Positions 22,151-33,815 of a stretch of DNA of 64,000 bases are shown here, one piece after another. The DNA is from Chamaecyparis obtusa (taxonomy: Eukaryota; Streptophyta; Pinopsida; Cupressales; Cupressaceae), in assembly GCA_027943335.1 (NCBI GenBank), contig BSBK01008431.1, forward strand, positions 124,001-188,000, in the 5' to 3' direction. Numbering within the stretch: position 1 is the first letter of the stretch; each line of letters opens with the position of its first letter. The notes under the pieces were generated by a model that searched no databases, was not told the origin of the DNA, and saw nothing but the letters and a program-made list of their open reading frames with translations. The position numbers and the translations under genes were made by a program.

Positions 22151-22540
22151 AGATGTCAAAATTCCTCTCAAAATTCGAATGTCTTAAATAGAAAATGGTC
22201 TCAAATTTATCACCACTACAAGCGTGGCAGATGGAGGTGTGATGTCCATTCTCTCGTTGACATTATATTTAACGTTTAGAGTTAACAAAGTTTTTCTTCT
22301 TTATTAAAATTAAAAATGGAGAGGAATTCATAAGGATACACAGAGAACTTGATAGACATTAAACTTACAGTTTTGTGTAAACAAATCATATTTCAATCCT
22401 GCATGAAAAGGCAGTAACTAAATGAGGTTAATTAAATCTAGCTACTAATGCTTTCAAAAGTGTTCAACTTATTTCTCTTTTAAAAAGGAAGGTATCTGTA
22501 CTCTTCTCCAGGGCCCGCAAGCTAGCTTATCACTTCCATT
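22151..22540. other. 3' flank of the ankyrin/KAP gene
   Basis: No other gene is seen. On the minus strand this is the expected 3' untranslated region and downstream sequence of the gene ending at 22541. Confidence 0.5.
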
Positions 22541-23992
22541 TTATATATCTGCAAACTTTCTAGGAGGCACTGGCCATGGGAGACGCCCAGCCACACAGTA
22601 GAATCTAAAGCTTTGAAAAGTTTTTATCCCTTCCATTGACACATCATATCTCTTTAATGCAAATTTCAATCTTCCCCAACTTTCTGACTTCAAGTTCTTT
22701 TCCTTGGCAGTCTTCTCAATCGACAAGACCTGCCGTTGGTTTATTATAGAACCCACCTGCTCTTTCAGTTCTGCCAGCAGCTTCTCATTTCTATCCAATT
22801 GCTTTTTAATTTCTGCCGTTTCCTTTTTGAGGGCATCAAGTTCATTCCTACCTTTCGGAAGTCCAGCATTTCTTTTTACTTTCGGCCGTTTCTTTTTTGA
22901 GGACTCTATCAGTTCAACCAACTGATTAGCCGTTACGGAATCCACGTGCTCTTCTAGTTCTTTTTTGAGGGAATCAAATTCATTTCTACCTTTGGGAAAT
23001 CCAGCAATATAGACATCCCCCTGCGGTTTCGTCTCTTGAATCATTTGGGGATCCTCTTTGATCGTAGGAACTGCCTTCCCTTTCTTGTCTCTTTCCAAAT
23101 CTTCTGGTGTTATATCTCTGGTTACAGTATTCTCTAAACCTTTAGCTGTATCTTTTTGCTTCTCATTTTTATCATCTGCCATAGTCCAGCTTCCAAGTTT
23201 TATAAAATGATCCACAATCATTCGTAGTGAAGGTTCACTTGCTTCAAGAGCACGAAGTCTGTCCCAGTTCTGCAGAAAAACAGTGAGAACATGGATTGTG
23301 CTTTAGGACATTTACCTACACAAAATACATATGATTGCATAAAAGGGACGATAGATATATCTACCTCTATAATGATATTTATATTTTCCTCCCACTCCCA
23401 ACTTATAAATATCCATGTAATCAACTGAACCTGCCACCCATCCAATTTCTTGGCTTCATTGTTTATCAAAAATATGCTCCACACCAATCTATGATAGTTC
23501 AAAAGCCGTTTCCACTCTCGAGGCAATTTCCGGATATCTGTTGCCATTTCCTCAAAATAATCAAATACATTTTGCTCTCCTATACTGTATGTCATGAACA
23601 GCATCTGCCTTATACGAACTCCGTAGTTCAAACTCTGGTCACCTGAATCAACACATTGCATATTCATCCCATAAAGTAAATTTTCGCTCAACAAACGATA
23701 GCATTAATACTTATTGTTCGAATTATTAGATAGTAATTCAACTTATAGTCTGGTTGTGGCTATTATTACCTTCAGCTGCATTTATTTCTTGGGAATCTTC
23801 CGTTACAAGATTCTTTTGAGGGGCACATGCTTTGAAAAAATTGATGTATCCCGCTACAGCTCTTTGCCATAACGTTTGATTCGGGCCCGTGTGTCGTGAG
23901 TTATTATAATCTAGCAATACAATGTAAGGCCAGTTTTTAGTTGTAGATAAAGTTGAAATCAAATTTTTAACGTCCAGAATATTGATCATTTC
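22541..23992 (-). CDS. C-terminal exons: KAP tail and coiled coil
   Basis: Exon 10 gives NWPYIVLLDYNNSRHTGPNQ. Exon 11 (23642-23365) gives LPREWKRLLNYHRLVWSIF and LDGWQVQLITWIFISW, which match the helical lid of KAP NTPases (arginine-bearing, then a Trp-rich helix). Exon 12 (23269-22541) is Lys/Glu-rich with an internal duplication (FPKGRNEFDSLKKE and LPKGRNELDALKKE) and a coiled coil (IKKQLDRNEKLLAELKEQV). It ends PPRKFADI. The open frames and good splice sites say this part was recently functional, despite the TAG upstream. Confidence 0.65.
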
Positions 23993-26900
23993 CTAAACAT
24001 ATTTGTCTTCAAATTTACTATTTGTTTGAACCACAAAATTAACATGTATTTCTAGAGACTGAACTTTGAATTATTATTGAATGTCAAAATCAGAATATAT
24101 TGATAGTTACCTATTTCTTTTGGCTCCCCCAAATCTAATCCAGTATCCTTTCCACCGGCTGTTTTTCTTCCTGATACTGATTCTCTTGTCTCTGCTCAAG
24201 TAATAGATTCTATTAATAGAAAGCAGTGTATATCAGACGCTCAGTTCAAATTACATATAGATCCTCCTTTCAATTTTTATTTTGTTTCGAATTCAAATGT
24301 AAATCTTACCTGGATTGGGAATCCTATCCTCAACCAGAGCATAATAAGCTGCATCTATTTCTGATGTGGAAACATCATCTACGTCTGCTTCTATTTCTGG
24401 TTTGGAAACATCTTCCACGTCTGCTTTTATTTCTGGTTTGGAAACATCATCTACGTCTGCTTCTATTTCTGGTTTGGAAACATCTTCCACGTCTGCTTTT
24501 ATTTCTGGTTTGGAAACATCTTCTACGTCTGCTTCTATTTCTGGTTTGGAAACGTCTTCTATGTTTGTTTCTATTTTTGAATGGCCTTCCTTATTTTCTT
24601 TTTGGAACACGCCCAAGTGCCGATATAAAAATTCTTTTGATTGGACATGACTGGGCTCAGGTAAGTCTAATGGCACTTGTATTATCTTTTGTAAATACTT
24701 ATCTGCCAACTGCTTACTATTACTCAAGGATTTATCTTCATCCGTCTGCATCTCCATCATGGCCCGTTGGGTAGAGGACATATTTTCGTACCTGTTCATT
24801 ATGGCCTGTTGGATCAAAGCAATATCCATTCCCAGAACGACACTGATTTGGCAGCTAGCTAGTACAAGATTAATGACCGATAAAACCTGTTTTTCAGAGG
24901 AAACTGGTTTAGCATTATTTCAGTTGCATAGACAGTATAATATTTGTATTAGAAACAAACTACTCGAAAATTTACCTGAAGGATGACACTATCTTGACAC
25001 CTATCAATATCATCAACAAACACAATAGTTCTTAGATTAGCACTGGGCATCGAACTGGCCAGGATTTCTCCACGGTATTTAGAAGATAGCAATGAAATTA
25101 TGAAATGCCATTTGTAGAAAGCAACAGTGCACGGAAAATATGGTTTTTCGCTAATTTCTTCTTTCACGAAATTGATATCATCTATTACTCGTTCTTGATA
25201 ACCAAGCTTTTCACTGTGGTCTGGAAGTTTCATATAATTCATTAATTGAGCACTAACGGGATTTACGGCACTCGTCACTTTCTTAGTCAGAGTCCATACC
25301 ATAGTGACTACAGTTATAGGAAGAGATGCATATTTTATCTCCACTGATTCTTTGATATTGTATCTATCAAGCAGAATCCAGAGAACCAAGGTTAATGAGA
25401 TGGCTAATAGAACCACAAGGATGCATGGAAAGATAATTTGAATCCAGATAAACTGTTTCTGTTTTCTCCATGTGTTTCTCAAACATGTGCTCAACCATTG
25501 AGCATCTGTCATTATTCCTTCCATAGCTTTTGTGATTTCCACTGCGATGCCCGCCAAGGCCTCCGACTCGTTCATGTATTTCCATGCATTGTATCGGACA
25601 GTTAAAATAGCAGGCACACTTTCCTCTCTTATAGAATTAATTTCTGACTGTGAGCGTTGATCTTTTGGTTTGAACTGAGATTATGAACAGAGGAAACCAT
25701 TAGGCAGAAATGTTAAGTTTAGGTTAAAATTGATATTTTTTTATTAATGCTTTTAAATAACTAAACAAAATAAGGAAACTGATGACAAAGTCAAATAGAA
25801 TAAATCTAAGAGAGATACCATGTAACTGCTATCCATAGCAGCTAGCGTTTGAAATATATGATGATAGTCAGCCTCGTACTAGTTTAAAAACTTAGAAAGC
25901 GAGTCTCCTTTCTATTCAACATTTAACATTGAGTTAGGCAGAGAGTTGGAAGTTGGAACGAAAAAGTTATATTCTGTTCTAAATTAAAAAATTTACCTTT
26001 GTGTCGGTGGGTTTTTTCTTATTTTTTATATTCATCCAAAATTGACTGATCTTATGCCTGAAAGCCGAGAATAATTTTTTTTCTAATTCTTTTTCCTTCT
26101 GGAGTAAGTCCACAATTGTTCTGATTTCTTGCTGTTTCTTTATGCCCTTTTTTGACAGTTCCAACAATCGAATGCCCGGAAAATTTGAACTTGTTGTTTC
26201 GGATGGCAGTAATGCAAGTTGTGCAGCTGTCTTCAACAAAATGACCTCGGTCTTTATTGAACCAGATAGGAAGTAGACATTAGGCTAACCATATAAAACG
26301 TCTGACTAAGTTGATGAAAAAAATAATAACTACAAATTCATATTTACCTGTACCATCAAGCTAGACTTTCCCATGCCCCAGCTACCTGAGATACCAACTG
26401 TAATAGGGGGTTTCAAATAAGGATTCAAAAGCAGTGCTGCAAGACCCTCTGCAAGGTGGCTTCTTCCTATAAAATTAGGAATAACTAGTTGGATAAGCTC
26501 AAAACAATATAGCATTACTGTTGTTTTAGAAAAGAAACGGATATTATTTTACCCAGATTGTCGGATATAGTAGGTTTATCGTTTCCCTGTTCTGCAATGA
26601 TTTGAATTTGCTCGCAAACTGCAATGAAGCAGGCGCATTATAATAACAATGAAACAAAAAAACTATTACACAATATATTCGAGAAATTCAGCACTATCAA
26701 AGTATCTAGAGTATTTTAATTAAAGCCGTAAAATGGTTCAAAGTTTATTGGAATACCCATATCAACATTTTGTCTGTCTCTTTTTTGTAAACTATCCATC
26801 CATTGTTTATTCTTGATGTCACAAATTTCAGCACCTCTTGTAAGCAATTCTTTGGTCATAGCAATGTCACCCACGCATGCTGCCATCCTTAACAAATTGA

Positions 26901-29900
26901 TTTTCTCTACTCCTCCAAGCTTTTCAGTGATTTCGTTCTTTTGTTGCAGAAGAAAGTCTTTGAGTGGAGAATCAATTTGGTCTGCAGTACCTAACCCTGA
27001 CGCGGAGGCCCACAGGAAAAGCAATTTCTTTTCTTTGGATCCACACTTCTTTAACAGCAATTCAGCAACTGCTACTGCTTTTGCTTGGTCTTGGTCTTGG
27101 TTCTGAACGGCAAAATGAAGTGCCGTTCGCCCGTCACTATCTCTTTCCAGAAGAGGGTCAGCTCCGTGATGCAACAGAACAGTGACGGTGTCCACGTGTC
27201 CCTCTTTAGCGGCTTTATGAAGCCCCGTCTGTCCAAGGATGTCTGGTGTCCTCAGATATCTTACTTTAGCTTCCCTTGACGTGCTCTTGATAAGGGCATC
27301 CGCTGTAAACTTTTTGCCCCTTGAAGCGGCCACATGTAGCAATGTCAGATCACTGTGGTCCATTATGGATTCTACTTCTACTTTAGGCAAAAGCAGACGC
27401 TTAATGACTTCAGGCTTATCGTGCTCGCATCTACCAATCACTACATGGAGAAAGCCTCGCCCATCTGCATCTTTGATTTTGAGGATGTTTTCATTTATTC
27501 GACGGAATTCCTCACAGAGGCGTACGTGTCCTTTGATAGCTGCAACATGGAGAGCCGTTTCGCCGCTAACATCTTTTTGCTCCACCAAGATTTTCTCCTC
27601 TTCTCTTTTACATTTGGCGAGCATTAATTTCGATAATTGAATTGCTTTACCTTCATCTTCAACCATACAAGAATAGTGCAAAGCTGTTCGGCCCAATTTA
27701 TCGCAAACACGTGGATCTGCTCCCACCTCCAAGAGCTTTTCCACAATTTTTGAATGAAGATTTGCTGAGTCCAGCTTGCTGTAAGCGTTTCCGTAACGCC
27801 GAATTGCATAGTGGAGGGGACAGCAGCCTTCCTGGTCGCGAACATCTAGTTTTCCACCGTACCGAAAAATCATCTCAACAATGCTTGCATCATCTGTATC
27901 ACAACACACCACATGAAGAGCCGTCTTTCCTGCACCATTTGCGGCATTGGCCAACTGTTCTTTAGAATCACATTTCTCGAAAAGAATTCTCATAATTTCT
28001 TTTCTTCCAGAGACAGCTGCATCGTGGAGAGGGAGGCTGCCATTTTTGTCCGCAACATCCAGTTTTCCACCGTATTGAAGAATAATTTCAACAATGTCTA
28101 CATCAGCATTATGACATGCCAAATGAAGAGCAGTCATTCCTGTGGAGTCTGGAACATTGATGAACTGCTCTATTGAATAAGATTTGTCCAAAAATCTTCT
28201 CACAAGGTCTCTGTTTCTATTTAGTACTGCATAGTGGAGTGGGAGACTGCCATTTCTGTCCAGAATACCCTGTTTCCCACCATATTGAAGAATCATTTCC
28301 ACAATGCCTACATCAGCATTACGACATGCCAAATGAAGAGCAGTCATTCCTGCATAGTCTGGAACATTGATGAACTGCTCTATTGAATGAGATTTGGCCA
28401 AAAGACTTCTCACTAGGTCTTCGTTTCTATTTTGTACTGCATAGTGGAGGGGGAGGTTGCCATTTCTGTCCCGAATACCCTGTTTCCCACCATATCGAAG
28501 AATCATTTCAACAATGCCTACATCAGCATTATGACATGCCAAATGAAGAGCAGTCATTCCTGTAGGGTATGGAACATTGATTAACTGCTCTATTGAACGA
28601 GATTTTTCCAAGAGACATCTTACAATATCTTCTTTTCTACTAAGTACTGCATAGTGGAGGGGGAGGCTGCTATTTCTGTCCAGAATATCCTGTTTCCCAC
28701 CATATTGAAGAATCATTTCAGCAATGCCTACATCCGCATTATGACATGCCAAATGAAGAGCAGTCACTCCTGCATAGTCTGGAACATTGATTAACTGCTC
28801 TATTGAATGAGATTTGTGCAAAATACTTCTTACAATATCTTCTTTTCTACTAAGTACTGCATAGTGGAGAGGCAAACGGCCACTGCTGTCTAGAAAATTA
28901 GGTTTTCCTCCATCTTGAAGAATCATATCAACAATGCTTACATCCGCATTACGACATGCCAAATGAAGAGCAGTCATTCCAGCAAAATTTACAACATTGA
29001 TCAACTGCTCTTTTGAATGACATTTGTCCAACAGACTTCGTACAATATCTCCTTTCCCATGTTCCACTGCATAGTGGAGAGGCGAATAGCCACTCACGTC
29101 CAGAACATCTGGTTTCCCTCCATAATCAAGAATCATTTCAACAATGCTTACATCATCATTATAACGACATGCCAAATGAACAGCAGTCATTCCTCCGCCA
29201 TCTATGGCATTGATGAACTGTTCTTTTGAATGGCATTTGTCCACAAGACTTCTCACCATTTCTTTTCTAGCAAACGCAGCTGCATAGTGGAGGGGGAGGC
29301 TGCCATTTCTGTCCAGAACATCCGGTTTTCCACCGTATTGAAGAATCATCTCAACAATGCTTACATCATCTGTATCACAACACGCCACGTGAAGAGCCGT
29401 CTTTCCTGCACCATCGGCGGCATTGGCCAACTGTTCTTTAGCATCACATTTCTCGAAAAGACTTCTCACAATTTCTTTACTACCAGACGCAGCTGCATAG
29501 TGAAGGGGGCATCTGCCCGTGTTGCTCGGAATATCCAGTTTTCCACCGTATTGAAGAATCATTTCAACAATGCCTACATCAGCATTATGACATGCCGAAT
29601 GAAGAGCAGTCATTCCTGTAGAGTCCGGAACATTGATGAACTGCTCTATTGAATAAGATTTCTCCAAAAGACTTTTCACAAGGTCTTCGTTTCTATTTAC
29701 TACTGCATAGTGGAACGGAAGGCAGCCATTTCTATCTAGAATATCCTGTTTCCCACCATATTGAAGAATCATTTCAACAATGCCTACATCAGCATTACGA
29801 CATGCCAAATGAAGAGCAGTCATTCCTGCATAGTCTGGAACATTGATGAACTGCTCTATTGAATAAGATTTATCCAAAAGACTTCTCACAATGTCTTCGT

Positions 29901-32438
29901 TTCTATTTAGTACTGCATAGTGGAGGGGGAGGTTGCCATTTCCGTCCCGAATATCCGGTTTCCCACCATATCGAAGAATCATTTCAACAATGCCTACATC
30001 AGCATTATGACATGCCAAATGAAGAGCAGTCATTCCTGTAGGGTATGGAACATTGATTAACTGCTCTATTGAACGAGATTTTTCCAAGAGACATCTTACA
30101 ATATCTTCTTTTCTACTAAGTACTGCATAGTGGAGGGGGAGGCTGCTATTTCTGTCCAGAATATCCTGTTTCCCACCATATTGAAGAATCATTTCAGCAA
30201 TGCCTACATCCGCATTATGACATGCCAAATGAAGAGCAGTCACTCCTGCATAGTCTGGAACATTGATTAACTGCTCTATTGAATGAGATTTGTGCAAAAT
30301 ACTTCTTACAATATCTTCTTTTCTACTAAGTACTGCATAGTGGAGAGGCAAACGGCCACTGCTGTCTAGAAAATTAGGTTTTCCTCCATCTTGAAGAATC
30401 ATATCAACAATGCTTACATCCGCATTACGACATGCCAAATGAAGAGCAGTCATTCCAGCAAAATTTACAACATTGATCAACTGCTCTTTTGAATGACATT
30501 TGTCCAACAGACTTCGTACAATATCTCCTTTCCCATGTTCCACTGCATAGTGGAGAGGCGAATAGCCACTCACGTCCAGAACATCTGGTTTCCCTCCATA
30601 ATCAAGAATCATTTCAACAATGCTTACATCATCATTATAACGACATGCCAAATGAACAGCAGTCATTCCTCCGCCATCTATGGCATTGATGAACTGTTCT
30701 CTTGAATGGCATTTGTCCACAAGACTTCTCACCATTTCTTTTCTAGCAAACGCAGCTGCATAGTGGAGGGGGAGGCTGCCATTTCTGTCCAGAACATCCG
30801 GTTTTCCACCGTATTGAAGAATCATCTCAACAATGCCTAAATCAGCATTACGACATGCCAAATGAAGAGCAGTCATTCCTACATAGTCTGAAACATTGAT
30901 GAACTGCTCTATTGAATGAGAATTGTGCAAAAGACTTCTTACAATATCTTCTTTTCTATTCAGGACTGCATAGTGCAGAGGCAAACGGCACATACTGTCC
31001 AGAACATCCGGTTTCCCTCCGAATTCAAGAATCATTTCAACAATTCTTACGTCACCATTGCAACACGCCAAATGAAGAGCAGCCTGCCCGTCATTAATCT
31101 GGGCGTTAGCTAACTGTTCTGCTGAATTACATTTCTCAAAAGGAATTCTCAAAATTTCACTGTCATTATGCTTTATTGCATCAAATAAAGCCCTAAAGAA
31201 GTCTCCACTGAGTCTCGTTTGTGGCTGGGCACCCCACTCTAGTACCTTGCTCATCAAATAACTATTCTGCAGCCGCGTTGCAGAAATTAAAATCATTTCC
31301 AGAACGTTGTAATTTCCATTTTCATCGTAGTGGACAGAGGATGTATTTCCCAGCATATGGTATAAACGTTGCCGATAATCACCTGCCGCATCCTTGCATG
31401 CCTGTTCTACATACCTCTTCAGAAAATATTCCTTATATTCGATGAGATAGTACAGTATGGTTGTAGACAGTGTGAAATCACTTGGTCTTCCCACCTGATG
31501 CTCTTCGCTCTTCAATTCTTCCATCACTACTGAAAGACTCCTACTCACGATGGTTAGCAGAATACTATACAAGATGTAGCTCCATATAGAAGTCCACGAG
31601 CCTTCTGATGTCTCAAACTCAGAGACCAAAAACCAATTCGCTTCTGAACAGTGACCTATAGTGTACTGGATATAGCTATCTATCTGTTCTAGAAAGTCTT
31701 TCCTTGGCAGGATCTTGTGATTCTCCTGACTTAACTTATCCCAGCAGGAATTTCCCAAGCTAACCATTACTTCTCGAACTGAATCTTCAGAAGGTTTTCT
31801 TCTCGCCATTTTTTGATCTAAGTGTCCCTCTTCGCCAAGTATTCTGAACCAACAACATATTATTCTATTCATCTCCACAAATCTGTCTCTGTTCCTCAAA
31901 GGTATGTTGCCTTCTCTCACATCCTGTAGGTTTAAAGGTTCTCCACTTTCCCAAGAGCTGAGCAGCCTGTACAAAACTTCGTAATTCCAGTCAAACACAC
32001 ACAGAAGTAATGCCACTTCTTTTCCTTTGGGGCTGAGAGGAACCTCCGAGTATATGCTCCTCGTGAGATCATCTGAATCACCTGAAAAACATTTTGTAAT
32101 ACAAGTTGAGTGCACGAGGCATTACACAATTATGCTCATAAATAGTTTGAATGCGAATTGAAATTAGAGTAAGCGAATCTACCCCAGCTATAGTTTTCTG
32201 ATCCCTGTACTTGTATAATAAGCATATGTCCCAAATATATTTCGAAGTCATCTCCAATCTGAAAATCATAACGTCGGCCGCTTATCCACCCATCAAGAAG
32301 ACGAGCTCTTTCCCAGTTCAATTCTCTTTCGTGTTGCTTTATGATTTCAAGGTTGTATTTTGCTTCCTGAACAGTTGCTAAACGCCAACCTGGAGGAGTA
32401 CAGTAACTCCTCTCAACCACCTTTATTTCGGGAGTCAT
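22541..32438 (-). CDS. Ankyrin-KAP P-loop NTPase (Kidins220-like plan)
   Basis: My exon model, all with GT-AG junctions: 32438-32183, 32081-26757, 26618-26553, 26466-26348, 26251-25997, 25878-25819, 25674-24976, 24886-24310, 24191-24111, 24063-23770, 23642-23365, 23269-22541. Every junction keeps phase. The start is the first ATG in frame (MTPEIKVVERSY); a TGA lies upstream. The product is about 2.9 kaa: unknown N-terminus, about 38-40 ankyrin repeats, KAP NTPase with Walker A (GSWGMGKSS), membrane segment, Walker B (FVDDIDR), KAP C-terminal helices and a coiled-coil tail. KAP NTPases with ankyrin repeats are membrane scaffolds in animals; the plant role is unknown. In-frame TAG at 23993-23995 would cut the protein to about 2502 aa. 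Without splicing, the ankyrin frame runs on to a TAA at 26716, so two genes cannot be fully excluded. Confidence 0.75.
23993..23995 (-). other. In-frame TAG in exon 10 of the ankyrin/KAP gene
   Basis: Exon 9 ends ATAG|GTAACT in phase 1. The only acceptor that restores phase is ATTCAAAG|TTCAGTC at 24063, and that reading meets TAG just before EMINILDVKNL. The stronger-looking acceptor TTTAG|GAAATG at 23992 avoids the stop but shifts the frame. Either way the downstream exons are not joined cleanly. This could be a nonsense mutation, an alternative exon, or a sequence error. Confidence 0.55.
24310..26618 (-). CDS. KAP NTPase core exons (3-8)
   Basis: Walker A GSWGMGKSS is at 26386-26360, preceded by PITVGIS, the usual beta strand. 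After a Lys/Glu-rich helix comes the KAP motif VRYNAWKYMNESEAL (near 25600). A hydrophobic segment IFPCILVVLLAISLTLVLW follows, with a weaker one (LPITVVTMVWTL); both lie between Walker A and B, as KAP membrane insertions do. Walker B is TIVFVDDIDRCQ (about 25027-24992). The next exon continues VLSVINLVLASCQISVVLGM, the conserved strand after Walker B. The combination fits KAP and not NB-ARC: there is no GLPL, RNBS or MHD motif. All junctions are in phase. Confidence 0.8.
24361..24575 (-). repeat. 36-bp coding minisatellite (six units)
   Basis: Twelve-residue units EDVSKPEIEADV alternate Glu and Lys at one position and Glu and Asp at another. They lie in the acidic loop at the end of exon 8, after the Walker B region. 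The plus strand shows the unit as ACGTCTGCTTCTATTTC-GG... The period is exact, so length is likely variable between alleles. Confidence 0.9.
26800..31290 (-). repeat. Ankyrin repeat array (~210-bp double units)
   Basis: Sixteen units of about 70 residues are visible. Each is a pair of ankyrin repeats: one GMTALHLACHNADVGIVEMI-like, one LPLHYAVLSRKEDIVRSLLE-like, joined by an INVPDYA-type linker. About seven less regular ankyrin repeats follow (GETALHVAAIKGHV, GQTGLHKAAKEGHVDTV, GRTALHFAVQN). The pairs alternate strictly, so the array grew by two-repeat and larger blocks. All of it lies in one 5.3-kb exon. Ankyrin arrays bind proteins; no partner can be read from sequence. Confidence 0.9.
28482..30836 (-). 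repeat. 1476-bp in-frame duplication within the ankyrin exon
   Basis: 28482-29360 and 29958-30836 (879 bp, offset 1476 = 492 codons = seven double units) differ at one position by eye, 29225 against 30701, changing Lys to Arg. Outside that stretch the same seven-unit offset persists at lower identity (units 5-8 against 12-15). This implies an older seven-unit duplication later homogenised over part of its length. Confidence 0.9.
32081..32438 (-). CDS. Exon 1 and first intron of the ankyrin/KAP gene
   Basis: Exon 1 (32438-32183) encodes CTPPGWRLATVQEAKYN and ARLLDGWISGRRYDFQIGDD, a compact segment I do not recognise. It ends AGCTGGG|GTAGATT in phase 1. The 101-bp intron ends TTTTTCAG|GTGATT, and the joined codon gives WG then DSDDLTRS. 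The short intron and in-phase join support this as the true N-terminus. Confidence 0.65.
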
Positions 32439-33365
32439 CGCAACCTTCTTTTGCTTATAGTGTTGAGTTTTCACTGATCTGGTACGGAAATGCAAAGCTC
32501 AAGGCTTAGAAACGCTTGTTTTACAAATTAACAATAATACTCCCATACGTTCGAACAAAACCTTGGAAGCATTGTTACCTAGTACATTAAAAAGAATTAA
32601 TTTTAGAATATAATTAACCATACAAAAGTATGATATAATTTTTAATTTTTAATTAATATAATTAAATAATACTTTTTATTTTATAAAAGTTAGAATTTAA
32701 AATACACAATAAAAAAATTTAATAGTTTTAATTAGAATTTTAATTTAAAATTACCATATTAATATAGTATTATAATAAAATTATACAAGATACTCTATAA
32801 TTAATTTTAAATATTATTTTTAAAATATTACATTATTTAAATTATATTTTTTAATTATTTTATTAAATTATATAATAATTTAAATAATTTTTTTAATATT
32901 TTAAAATTTCTTTAATTTTTCATACTTATCATCTTAAATTTAATAGCAATAAATAGATATGCTAGTGATGTCCTTAATAATAAAACAACTTTTAAGATAA
33001 ATGTGAATTAATTATAATTTTTTTTAAAAAATTGATAATCTACATTTTTACTAAATTTGTGACATAATTATAATAGATGTCTCAAATTTGATATGTTGAT
33101 ATTTTATTCATAGATTTATCTTTAAAATAATATTAGTATATATTTAAATATAGCTTATCATTTCTTTTATAAAATATATCAAAATGTACTTTACTTGTGT
33201 TTTAAAATATATTCAAAATATCAATGTTTAACTTATTCTTTTATTTCTACCTATTCTAAAATCTTACTAAGATATATCAAGAGGCATAATGTATTGGTAT
33301 GAACGACCTTCATGCTATGATCACGTTAAAAAATTTATTTATCAAGGTTTCAAGGTTTGAGAGTG
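32439..33365. other. AT-rich intergenic, upstream of the ankyrin/KAP gene
   Basis: This must include the gene's promoter. I cannot place a TATA box or start site with confidence. 32580-33250 is over 80% AT with no open frame. Confidence 0.5.
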
Positions 33366-33370
33366 AAGAG

Positions 33371-33801
33371 TGTTGGAAAGTATTAATTGCTACCACTAAA
33401 CAGCACCATATCGTCAAACACAGAAATTAATTTAGAAGCTTCTCCACCGACCATTGCCGACCAATTTCAACTACTTCATTAAAAACAGAAGTTTCCAGAT
33501 CTAGCATTGTCCAGCACTACCGATATCAATATTACTCACATGGATATTGACTACATATTACTGCATATTTCTAGAGTTTTCCTAAGCCCTCTATAAATAG
33601 AGGCATTATGTAAGGATGTAGGCATCAAATGTTTATCTGATCATTGTGGATCTTGAGTGGAAGTAGAATGCTATAGCATTCTAAGATGTAATGGAGTCTA
33701 TTAAGATGATCAATGAAAAATTATGATGTAGCACTTGGGTTTATAGATTTATATTTCTTTATGAGTTTCTATGTTTACTTCCACTCCATCCACCTCTTAC
33801 A
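33371..33801 (+). repeat. TRIM 5' LTR
   Basis: TGTTGGAAAG...CTCTTACA, with a TATA-type box TCTATAAATA at 33591-33600, about 220 bp from its start. Confidence 0.93.
33591..33600 (+). promoter_or_regulatory. TATA box in TRIM LTR
   Basis: TCTATAAATAGAGG closely matches the plant TATA consensus. The same box is at 34511-34520 in the 3' LTR. Confidence 0.7.
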
Positions 33802-33803
33802 AG

Positions 33804-33815
33804 TAGTATCAGAGC
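33804..33815 (+). promoter_or_regulatory. TRIM primer-binding site
   Basis: TAGTATCAGAGC, one mismatch from the initiator Met tRNA complement, two bases after the 5' LTR. Confidence 0.85.

Noticed and set aside
24361..24575. CRISPR-like array because of the 36-bp period
   Set aside because: Units are contiguous with no spacers and encode a continuous peptide in a eukaryotic exon.
24226..24774. Leu-rich plus-strand frames over the minisatellite
   Set aside because: They are antisense to the 36-bp coding repeats of the ankyrin/KAP gene and reflect their periodicity.
24310..26618. Plant NLR (NB-ARC) immune receptor with ankyrin repeats
   Set aside because: The P-loop is followed by NAWKY, a membrane segment and FVDDIDR; no GLPL, RNBS or MHD motif is present, so KAP fits better.
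26716..26757. TAA at 26716 as the true end of the ankyrin protein
   Set aside because: A donor ATGG|GTATTC at 26757 joins in phase to the next exon after TTGCAG, and phases then hold through the NTPase. I kept the alternative as a caveat.
26813..31445. Many plus-strand open frames of 60-140 aa across the ankyrin exon
   Set aside because: They repeat with the ankyrin period and are antisense shadows of the minus-strand ankyrin codons.
32439..32495. Start of the ankyrin/KAP gene at 32495
   Set aside because: That codon is TTG, preceded by TGA in frame. The first ATG is at 32438.
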